Shown here: piece by piece, positions 1 through 5,658 of the stretch | How the letters are laid out: each line of letters begins with the position of its first letter | Position numbering within the stretch: the first letter of the stretch is position 1 | Assembly (NCBI GenBank): GCA_003508565.1 | Contig: DNUI01000281.1 | Span: forward strand, 1 to 10,965 | DNA length: 10,965 nt | Source: Syntrophaceae bacterium | GTDB taxonomy: Bacteria; Desulfobacterota; Syntrophia; Syntrophales; UBA2185 | Direction: 5' to 3' | The notes under the pieces: generated by a model | Seen by the model: the letters and a program-made list of their open reading frames with translations, nothing else | What the model was told of the DNA's origin: nothing | Databases searched by the model: none | Position numbers and translations under genes: made by a program

Positions 1-1
1 G

Positions 2-94
2 TCCACTTTTTTGGGTAAAGATCAACTTGAAATGCTTAATAAGAAAAACAAAGCCATCATTGACACTGCCTTATCCTTTGTGAAAAAATATTGA
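2..94 (+). CDS. C-terminal end of a truncated gene, possibly alpha/beta hydrolase-like
   Basis: An open frame enters from the left edge and ends at TGA (92-94), giving 30 residues that finish in ALSFVKKY. The fragment is charged and helical. Its amphipathic final helix, with Ile/Ala/Phe spaced at helix intervals, would fit the last helix of an alpha/beta hydrolase (dienelactone hydrolase or esterase type). That is only a resemblance in pattern; no catalytic residue lies in the fragment. The gene converges on the - strand TPR lipoprotein gene ending at 199. The 104-base gap between them holds only weak hairpins and no clear terminator. That it is a coding end is likely; the function is a guess. 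Confidence 0.45.
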   Translation, partial: STFLGKDQLEMLNKKNKAIIDTALSFVKKY

Positions 95-198
95 ATTGTT
101 ATCACAGATCCGGCAGTTCCTCCCCTGCCTGTTTCAGGAAGCCATCAGCTTTGCATGAAAGCTCTGCAAAAGAATAAGCACGGCCCCAAAGTGGAGGT

Positions 199-765
199 CT
201 ATTTATTTTCCTGTAGGTTCTTCTGCTGTAACTTAGCTGTCCTTAAGGCATCTTTGATCTCTGTATTATGAGGGTCAATGGCAAGGAGATCCTGCCACAG
301 CGCAATTGCACCGCTGAGGTTGCCTTTTCGGTATTCCTGAAATCCCTGCGTGGAAAGGGACTGCGTGCAGTGAGAAAGTTTTGCATTCAGATGGGAGATA
401 TTGAATGAGAGCCTCTTTTCAAAACCCTTGAAGCGGGGATAGTATTTTAGCAAAATATGGTATTTCCTCCCAGCGGATGTAAAGTCCTCCCTGTCTGACG
501 CCTTATCGGCAACCGACTTTATATCCTCGAGGCTCTTTACATACTCCTTCACCAGAGCCTGATCCTTAGGGTGCCTCCGGTACTCGACATCGTAGGCGTC
601 AATAGCCTTTTTATACTCTCCTGTACTTATGAACTGTTTGGCATGAACCGTGGTTTTGGCAGAGCTTTTTAGTGGTATCGTGCTTTTCTTTCCCGCACAC
701 GACGGGACGATGAGCAAGAGTACAAGAATAAAGAAAAGCAGTGTTGTCCTGCGAAGATTATCCAT
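199..765 (-). CDS. Small TPR-repeat lipoprotein
   Basis: A 188-residue predicted lipoprotein. Residues 1-22 form a signal peptide with a strongly hydrophobic core (9-20), followed by the lipobox-like V20-P-S-C23. Pro at -2 is unusual, but the cysteine position and the basic N-terminus fit signal peptidase II processing. With Ala at +2 it would be sorted to the outer membrane. The mature part is helical with TPR-like units at about 42-75 (STGEYKKAIDAYD), 86-118 and 140-173 (YRKGNLSGAIALWQDLLAIDP). TPR units usually mediate protein-protein contacts. The ATG overlaps the TGA of the upstream HD-GYP gene by one base, with a GAAGG-type ribosome site inside that gene, so the two are probably translationally coupled and act together. 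It may be an envelope partner of the receptor. The specific function is unknown; TPR and lipoprotein calls are good. Confidence 0.8.
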   Translation of the reverse strand: MDNLRRTTLLFFILVLLLIVPSCAGKKSTIPLKSSAKTTVHAKQFISTGEYKKAIDAYDVEYRRHPKDQALVKEYVKSLEDIKSVADKASDREDFTSAGRKYHILLKYYPRFKGFEKRLSFNISHLNAKLSHCTQSLSTQGFQEYRKGNLSGAIALWQDLLAIDPHNTEIKDALRTAKLQQKNLQENK

Positions 766-2219
766 CAGGCGGCCTTCTCAACACAAAGTGGAACATCCTT
801 GGCACGGCTCTCTTTCGTCAATTTAAGAAAGATCGCAACAAAATCCGGACGGAACTGTATTCCCGACATACGTTCAATCTCGTGCAGCGCTTCTTCTTCA
901 GAGAGAGCCTTTCTATAAGGCCTGTCCGAAGTCATCGCGTCAAATGCATCCGCTATGCTTATTATCGCTGCAAACAAAGGGATATTGTCGCCAGCCAGCC
1001 CATCGGGATAGCCTTTGCCGTTATACCATTCATGGTGGTGGCGGGTGGACGGGATGTACTTGACCAGCGATGGTGCTCGGCTAAGGATGGATGCTCCATC
1101 CTCTACGTGGTTCATCATATCCTTGTATTCAGCGGGGCTGAGTCTGCCTGGCTTGAGCAAAATGGAGTCAGGTGTCTTTATCTTACCGACATCGTGAAAG
1201 AGACATGCGACCTCCAGTTCCTCAAGTTCACTTTTTGAAAGCCCTGCTTGTTTGCCGATGACGTGGGATAGCTGCGCAACCCGAGCGGAATGACCATGTG
1301 TATAGGAATCTCTTGCATCTATAGCAGCAGCCACCACTTTCACTATGGAAACGTACGCCTCTTCAAGGTCATACGCATATTTGTTAATTCTTCCTTTCTG
1401 TTCGGCTATCAGCGCCGACATCTCATTAAAGTTGCGTGTCAGTTCTCCGAGCTCGTCTTGAGAGTATATCCTGAGAGGCTTCTTTACGGTACCATTCTTT
1501 AATTGGTCCACGCCCACCGAGAGTTCCTTTATGGGCTTTATCAGGAAAGATGCCAGTAGTGAACTTGCGAATATTCCGAGAACGACGATGATTCCGAAGG
1601 CTATCACTATCCTATCTCTGACTTTTTGTTGCGCCTCCAACAGGACGGACTTATTCATGCCAATAATCACATTACCGAGAGTCTTTTTCATAAAGACAAT
1701 GGGACATGATATTTCAAAAACAATGCCCGATGGGTTTGGCAATTCTATTACTGTGGTCCCGTCATCAGCCTTCCTGTGAAGCCGGCCCTGGGCGACCGGT
1801 ATGGTTTCCCCGATCATCAGTGTCTTACTATGGACAACTGTTTTCATGTCCGGATCGACAATGGCCACGTAAGGCATGTCGCTATTTGATGTCTTTGCTT
1901 TAAAAACAAGATTATCAAGGCCCAAACGATCCCTCGACAGAAGGCTGTACCCTGCCGAAGCAGCGATACTCTTTCCTACAGATTCTCCTCTCTTGATAAT
2001 CTCATTCAGTACATAATTGTTCATTATCTGTACCGTTAAGATACAGAGGATAAAAGATGTACTGGTCAGAAGTATAACCACAAGGAAAGCAAACTTGAAT
2101 CGAAGACTTGCAGATCGGTATCTCTGTGCCATCAAGTGCAGCGTGGCCCGGAATAACTTTACGAGTGCACGAAGATAAGAGTTCATTTTACGCACAAACA
2201 AAGAGATTTTGTTAATCAC
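765..2219 (-). CDS. Membrane HD-GYP c-di-GMP phosphodiesterase with HAMP domain
   Basis: A 484-residue inner-membrane signalling protein. A basic N-terminus (1-41) leads into TM1 (about 42-65). A periplasmic sensor of about 135 residues (66-200, Cache-like in size and pattern, e.g. YVAIVDPDMKTVVHS at 117-131) is followed by TM2 (about 203-227). A HAMP linker (228-280, ending near DELGELTRNFNEM) leads into the HD-GYP domain (about 288-475). The metal and active-site motifs look intact: HGHSARV (308-314), HD at 342-343 in FHDVGK, H371, HHHEWYNGKGYPDGL with GYP at 403-405, and SIADAFDAMTSDRPYR (421-436). HD-GYP enzymes hydrolyse c-di-GMP to pGpG and/or GMP. The start is GTG (2217-2219), supported by AGGAG eight bases upstream; internal ATGs at residues 12 and 30 lack such a site. 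First gene of an operon with the TPR lipoprotein. The ligand of the sensor is unknown. Confidence 0.93.
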   Translation of the reverse strand: MINKISLFVRKMNSYLRALVKLFRATLHLMAQRYRSASLRFKFAFLVVILLTSTSFILCILTVQIMNNYVLNEIIKRGESVGKSIAASAGYSLLSRDRLGLDNLVFKAKTSNSDMPYVAIVDPDMKTVVHSKTLMIGETIPVAQGRLHRKADDGTTVIELPNPSGIVFEISCPIVFMKKTLGNVIIGMNKSVLLEAQQKVRDRIVIAFGIIVVLGIFASSLLASFLIKPIKELSVGVDQLKNGTVKKPLRIYSQDELGELTRNFNEMSALIAEQKGRINKYAYDLEEAYVSIVKVVAAAIDARDSYTHGHSARVAQLSHVIGKQAGLSKSELEELEVACLFHDVGKIKTPDSILLKPGRLSPAEYKDMMNHVEDGASILSRAPSLVKYIPSTRHHHEWYNGKGYPDGLAGDNIPLFAAIISIADAFDAMTSDRPYRKALSEEEALHEIERMSGIQFRPDFVAIFLKLTKESRAKDVPLCVEKAA

Positions 2220-2332
2220 AACGGTTTCTCCTCAGCACGTGCATTTTTCACATCAGGGATCATACCTTCTTTATCGGCAAAACTTATTGAGGATTTCTGG
2301 TCGCGGTTGGTCTGCCACTTAGTCCTGGAATG

Positions 2333-2361
2333 TTCATAATGTGATTAATATTTCTCATCAA
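2333..2361 (-). promoter_or_regulatory. Possible sigma-70 promoter for the HD-GYP operon
   Basis: Reading the - strand, TTGATG (2361-2356) and TATGAA (2338-2333) are separated by exactly 17 bases. Each hexamer matches the sigma-70 consensus at four of six positions. The implied start near 2326 would leave a leader of about 105 bases before the GTG at 2219. The region is AT-rich, so chance matches are expected. This is a candidate only. Confidence 0.25.
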
Positions 2362-2682
2362 TATACTTATCGTCTATTTACTTGAATACCTTTAGCGAGC
2401 AAGTAATTGTGACTAAAGTTTGATCATATTATTGCGAATTTAAAATATATTTCAAGAGTAAAAGATTTTTATCAGTAATTAAATTATACACTGGTAAAAA
2501 ATGTGAACAAATATCGGAGAGAACCACATAGGTAGGGCAATGTGTATCAATCCTTAGGTAGTAGCTTTTACTTATATTGATTATGGATTACCAATTAAAA
2601 TTTTCTATTGATAGAATAAATCATAAAAATGCGATAGCAGGAAGTTCACTGCAAGAAAAACTGTAAAATTTTTCCTGTAGTC

Positions 2683-2731
2683 GTTCGGGCGAACTCCCGA
2701 ACTCCCATGGTCGGACTTTACCCGACTAGTC
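2683..2731. repeat. Cluster of adjacent inverted repeats (possible REP/MITE-like element)
   Basis: Three palindromes lie side by side. GTTCGGG (2683-2689) pairs perfectly with CCCGAAC (2696-2702) around a 6-base loop. GTCGG (2710-2714) pairs with CCGAC (2722-2726) around a 7-base loop. GACTAGTC (2724-2731) is a perfect 8-bp palindrome overlapping the second stem, and CCATGG (2705-2710) is also self-complementary. The cluster is GC-rich in an otherwise AT-rich gap, and no T-run follows, so it is not an intrinsic terminator. It could be an extragenic palindromic repeat, the core of a miniature element, or a protein-binding site. Copy number elsewhere in the genome cannot be judged from this window. 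Confidence 0.4.
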
Positions 2732-3032
2732 ATACGTTTTACACGGCATACCCTACAACTAAATAACATGAGATAGTATAGATCTTGCTGATTTGTGGTT
2801 GTAATTCTCAGCACTTCAATAAAGCGAAAGAATTTCGTCATGGGTGGCAAAAACACTCCGCGCCTTCCCGCAGCAAAGCATACGGCAATGCTTACGGTGA
2901 TCAATCCTTGTGAAACGGTAATCCCTATTCACTATTAGTAATAACTTCGAAATGACACGAAGGTCGAAATTCTCTTGTTACCAACCGTCAATCTGTCCTA
3001 TGATCCACAAAAAAAGACAGAGGGGACAAAAC

Positions 3033-3776
3033 ATGTTTTCCTGGGTGACCGGTATTGAGGGGTGGATTACCCTGGGAACTTTAGCGGCTCTGGAGATCGT
3101 CCTGGGCATCGATAATATTATTTTCATTTCCATCCTTGTAGGGCGCCTGCCTGCAACAAAGCGCAACATCGCCAGAAATACCGGGCTTCTTCTGGCAATG
3201 TTGATGCGTCTGGCCCTTTTGTTTTCAATCGTCTGGGTCATCGGTCTAACGGAACCCTGGTTTTCAGTGCTCGGCATTGATATTTCGGGACGCGATATTA
3301 TCCTGATTGGCGGCGGTCTTTTTCTGATGGCGAAAGCGACCCATGAAATCCATAACAGTTTGGAAGGAGTTCAGGAAACCGCTCTTAAACATGGGAAAGC
3401 AAGTATGGCTACGTTCTATCTCATATTGCTGTCCTGGATGTAGTCTTCTCTTGATTCGGTCATCACCGCCGTAGGTTTGGCACAGCATGTTTCCATCATG
3501 GTCATCGCCCTCATCGCCGCTATCGGTGTAATGTTAATTGCCGCCAAACCAATCAGCGATTTTGTGGACGCTCACCCAACCATTAAGATGCTGGCGTTGT
3601 CGTTTCTTATTCTCGTCGGGGTAACCTTAATCGTCGAAGGCTTTGACGTCCATGTCCCGAAGGGATATATCTACTTTTCCATGGTGTTTTCCGTAGCCGT
3701 GGAAATGCTCAACCTGCGCTTACGCAAAAAGCAGCAACCTAAGCCGGTCAAGCTGTATAAAACAATCTCGAATTGA
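3033..3776 (+). pseudogene. TerC-family integral membrane protein gene, broken by two frameshifts
   Basis: Two open pieces in the same frame (to the TAG at 3441-3443, then on to TGA at 3774-3776) together look like one TerC/Alx-type membrane protein of about 245 residues. Members are implicated in metal-ion (Mn or tellurium-related) homeostasis. The N-terminal piece starts at ATG 3033, after AGGGG, with MFSWVTGIEGW and the hallmark LEIVLGIDNIIFISIL, followed by several membrane segments and KATHEIHNSLEG. The C-terminal piece carries LDSVITAVGLAQH, KPISDFVDAHPTIKMLALSF and a final EMLNLRLRKK. The family's expected join, close to xIAVLDVVFSLDSVIT, is split. IAVLDVVFS is encoded in another frame at 3425-3451, and LDSVIT returns to the first frame at 3450. 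That needs two compensating indels: a net loss of one base (or 1+3n) just before 3425, and of two bases in the CT run at 3447-3452. A TerC origin is nearly certain. Real decay is favoured, but sequencing error is possible. Confidence 0.88.
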
Positions 3777-4175
3777 TGGTTCTCTGCAAGATACCGTTCG
3801 CTACAGTAGAAATTATTCCATCTTACTACTTGAATTCTTGCATTCGTGGAATAAAGGCAGACATGTTGACTCCAGGAAGCATATCTTAGACAAATACTCA
3901 TAATTCCGAATCCACTAAAGAACATGAAGCATTGTTGAACGCAATAGAAAACGCGACTGGATAAGAAGACCAAAATGACAGCGGCAGAGATCTTTTAATT
4001 GGGGAGATTCTGCGAAGCCTGACGAGGTGTTCTTTTTGATGGGTATGTTTGAGAGTATTCTCCTTTTGTCCCTCAGGGTGGAAATAGGTTTAGAAATGGA
4101 ATTGCAAGTGAGGATAGTTACAGAATTCAAGGAATACGAAATTATCTTTAGAGATGAATAAGCCTTTGGTATTAT
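3777..4175. other. Gene-poor stretch between terC-like pseudogene and slp-like genes
   Basis: This 399-base interval has no recognisable complete gene. It holds a short + strand ORF at 3979-4161 (listed separately). A second open piece at about 3890-3958 reads STKEHEALLNAIENATG before TAA and stays open after that stop to about 4038. Patchy open stretches in different frames next to a decayed gene would fit further gene debris, but no family could be assigned with any confidence. No intrinsic terminator was seen for either converging transcription unit. Confidence 0.35.
3979..4161 (+). other. Short unassigned ORF, possible gene remnant
   Basis: An open frame of 60 codons between TGA (3976-3978) and TAA (4159-4161). 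The first ATG in frame is 4039, giving a 40-residue peptide beginning MGMFESILLLSLRVEIGLE; a GAGG at 4024-4027 lies at a usable but long distance. The stretch PDEVFFLMGMFESILLL, followed by an acidic helix, faintly recalls the region around the carrier-site serine of acyl carrier proteins (MG-x-x-(D/E)-S). The likeness is weak and the rest does not follow. An ATG at 3975 would join this frame if one T were removed from the T4 run at 3993-3996. It may be a small gene, a remnant, or chance. Confidence 0.2.
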
Positions 4176-4757
4176 TTATCTGCGAATACGGTATCGGTTA
4201 CCGTGATGATGATGATGGTGATAATAATAGGGATAAGGTCCCCAGAAAGGGTATGGCTCCCAGTACCATGGATCGTAATAGTAAGGTGGATATTCAAGCT
4301 TTTGCCAGAGAATCAACTGAGTGGCGGTGACAACGGGATATACGTATAGAATTTCCCCCAGAGGGAGCTCTTCTTTTCCGGAGACCTCCCCTGCTACAGT
4401 TATCGTGCGGCCCGTCGCATATATCGCGGGGTCGAGAAACCCTCTTTTTATCACTATGAACCGACCCTCTGACTGATCAGGGTTTTTCGGTCTTTTTTCG
4501 TAATCCAAGGCGGTCTGCGTAACTATGATAAGTGTCTCTTCAGGCCTGTGTATCGTTTCCACGATGACACCGCCCCATAACACCATTTTTCCCTTGTAGT
4601 GATCCATGCTTTTCAGGATTTCCGTGAGCGTCAGGGTCTGATCAACCTGCGTAATGATTTCTTGGGATATTGGTGAACAGGAAAGGGAAACAATAATAGC
4701 CAAAAGGATGATACGATCGCTTTTCATGGTGATCTCATTACGATGGAGCCGCCTCAT
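4176..4757 (-). CDS. Slp-family outer-membrane lipoprotein with Tyr/Pro/His-rich tail
   Basis: A 193-residue product if read from ATG 4757. The ATG at residue 11 (4727) is the more likely start, because it puts a short basic segment directly before the hydrophobic core (16-25) and gives about 183 residues. C27 after SLS is the probable lipidation site, though the lipobox is atypical (Ser at -3). The mature domain matches the Slp fold and its downstream paralogue: YKGKMVLWGGVIV (54-66), GRFIVIKRGFLDPAIYA (98-114) and ITVAGEVSG (119-127). E. coli Slp is an outer-membrane lipoprotein induced in starvation and stationary phase; its molecular role is unclear. Residues 157-185 are unlike the paralogue, being rich in Tyr, Pro and Trp and ending in YYY and six His (180-185), then a basic GNRYRIRR end. 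Second gene of a tandem pair, 36 or 66 bases after the first depending on the start. Confidence 0.82.
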   Translation of the reverse strand: MRRLHRNEITMKSDRIILLAIIVSLSCSPISQEIITQVDQTLTLTEILKSMDHYKGKMVLWGGVIVETIHRPEETLIIVTQTALDYEKRPKNPDQSEGRFIVIKRGFLDPAIYATGRTITVAGEVSGKEELPLGEILYVYPVVTATQLILWQKLEYPPYYYDPWYWEPYPFWGPYPYYYHHHHHHGNRYRIRR

Positions 4758-4793
4758 GCACCATGCCGTGCGGCGTACACTATGGGTATCAGC

Positions 4794-5303
4794 CTACCGA
4801 AAGATTCCTAGTCCGAACCCGAAATGGAACCGGGGTTGGCTATCATAATAATCTTCCGGCTTGATTAGAGCATGCTCCCGCGGGGAAAGGACAGGATAGA
4901 TATACTGTATCTCTTTTACCGGGAGGATCTTCTTTCCCGTAACCTCCCCGGCGACAGTGATTAACCTGTAAGGGGCATAGATGGCAGGATCGATAAAGCC
5001 TTGAAAAACTATGATGAAGCGACCATAGGAAATGTCTCTATTCTCAGGTCTGTACTGACGGTCCAGAGGCTGCTGAAGCACCTCTACCCAGGCTTCCTCT
5101 TTTTTCACTGTGGTCGATATGATTCTCCCCCCCAGAATGATCACCTTGCCCGTGTATGCGTCTGGATTCTTCTGAAGCTCTTGAAAGGAGACAGACAGGT
5201 TCGCTTCGCGCAGAGATTTATCTGAGAGAACCGGTGCACAGGCGATGAGGATAAACGCCAACGATAGCACCATCAAAAAATTTATCTTATTAAGTAGTAC
5301 CAT
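4794..5303 (-). CDS. Slp-family outer-membrane lipoprotein
   Basis: A 169-residue lipoprotein precursor. The signal peptide is residues 1-21, with a good lipobox L19-I-A-C22; Ala at +2 predicts outer-membrane sorting. The mature domain has the Slp pattern: PDAYTGKVIILGGRII (47-62), GRFIIVFQGFIDPAIYA (94-110), ITVAGEVTG (115-123) and a YIYPVL strand (134-139). It ends in an aromatic, Gly-rich FHFGFGLGIF. It is clearly paralogous to the next gene (both have GxVxxGGxI, GFxDPAIYA, ITVAGEVxGK and Y-x-YPV in the same order), so the pair arose by tandem duplication. It is the first gene of the unit. A candidate promoter lies at 5360-5388, and a hairpin at 5313-5329 sits right beside a weak AGG ribosome site. 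Family assignment is strong; function beyond envelope stress or starvation is not established. Confidence 0.85.
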   Translation of the reverse strand: MVLLNKINFLMVLSLAFILIACAPVLSDKSLREANLSVSFQELQKNPDAYTGKVIILGGRIISTTVKKEEAWVEVLQQPLDRQYRPENRDISYGRFIIVFQGFIDPAIYAPYRLITVAGEVTGKKILPVKEIQYIYPVLSPREHALIKPEDYYDSQPRFHFGFGLGIFR

Positions 5304-5312
5304 TATAACCTA

Positions 5313-5329
5313 TCGGGGATCGACCCCGA
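5313..5329 (-). promoter_or_regulatory. Hairpin in the slp-like leader next to the ribosome site
   Basis: TCGGGG (5313-5318) pairs perfectly with CCCCGA (5324-5329) across a 5-base loop. In the - strand transcript the hairpin ends nine bases before the ATG and one base from the only ribosome-site-like AGG (5311-5309). A stable GC stem in this place could limit translation initiation. No T-run follows, so it is not a terminator. Confidence 0.35.
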
Positions 5330-5359
5330 CCCCCTGCTATAACTGTTAATGTGCCTTTA

Positions 5360-5388
5360 AATATAGATGAAGCACTGCAGATAATCAA
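5360..5388 (-). promoter_or_regulatory. Candidate sigma-70 promoter for the slp-like pair
   Basis: On the - strand, TTGATT (5388-5383) and TATATT (5365-5360) are spaced by 17 bases. The -35 box matches four of six consensus positions and the -10 box five of six. The predicted start near 5353 gives a leader of about 50 bases that contains the hairpin at 5313-5329. Confidence 0.42.
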
Positions 5389-5565
5389 CAGAAAAATGAT
5401 CGGGTGACGCGTCCTCATCAGTGACGTTCCCTGCTCATCATAAAATCTTGATTGCCTGGTGAACTATTGTGGTGAGGCTATAGATAGAAAAACATATTTT
5501 CAGAAAGAGAAGTGTCTGTAAAAAATATAATCAATGATACTACAATAAAAGGTGAGATTTCACTA

Positions 5566-5594
5566 TTGACCTGAAAAGGACCATACGGTATACG
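5566..5594 (+). promoter_or_regulatory. Candidate sigma-70 promoter for pgk
   Basis: TTGACC (5566-5571) and TATACG (5589-5594) are separated by 17 bases, matching consensus at five and four of six positions. The implied start near 5600 leaves a leader of about 58 bases before the pgk ATG. Position and spacing are good; the -10 box is weak. Confidence 0.4.
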
Positions 5595-5658
5595 TTTTAC
5601 GGCTATTTTCCTGGGAACCTGTATTACACCGATGTGATAATGAGTGAAAGGAGGCGCC

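Larger units (their letters stand above)
2220..3032. other. Long AT-rich gene-free region with a GC-rich palindrome cluster
   Basis: Between the divergent HD-GYP and terC-like genes no convincing protein gene was found. The stretch at about 2380-2640 is strongly AT-rich and shows nothing beyond a possible promoter near 2333-2361. A - strand open frame at 2605-2904 (99 codons) has no recognisable domain and no plausible ribosome site. It spans the palindromes described separately, so it is probably not a gene. At 2945-2962 there is a short hairpin, CTTCG/CGAAG with an 8-base loop, about 70 bases upstream of the terC-like start. The manganese (yybP-ykoY) riboswitch sometimes found before terC genes was looked for and not recognised. 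Confidence 0.5.
5304..5658. other. Divergent intergenic region between slp-like genes and pgk
   Basis: This 355-base divergent gap holds candidate promoters for both sides: 5360-5388 on - and 5566-5594 on +. It also holds a hairpin next to the slp-like start and the pgk ribosome site. The middle (about 5400-5560) is AT-rich with nothing else recognised. A GTGACG pair near 5404 and 5422 is a short direct repeat of doubtful meaning. Confidence 0.5.

Noticed and set aside
112..134. GGCAG/CTGCC hairpin followed by TGTTT as a terminator
   Set aside because: A 5-bp stem with an 8-base loop and no real T-run is too weak to call.
741..1238. A 165-codon + strand open frame opposite the HD-GYP gene
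   Set aside because: It lies entirely antisense to the start of the TPR lipoprotein gene and the 3' part of a well-supported HD-GYP gene, and its product has no protein-like domain.
2220..2330. Sigma-54 promoter upstream of the HD-GYP gene
   Set aside because: A TGGCA is present on the - strand near 2315, but the matching TTGC element at the required spacing is missing.
2605..2904. A 99-codon - strand open frame
   Set aside because: No recognisable domain, no plausible ribosome site, Cys/Arg-rich composition like chance translation, and it runs through a palindrome cluster. More likely a non-coding repeat.
2877..3032. Manganese (yybP-ykoY) riboswitch upstream of the terC-like gene
   Set aside because: This class often precedes terC/alx genes, but its conserved internal-loop sequences were not recognisable here.
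2952..3032. N-terminal extension of the terC-like product from ATG 2952
   Set aside because: The 27 extra residues are polar and unlike the family, which starts at MF-W. ATG 3033 has its own AGGGG ribosome site.
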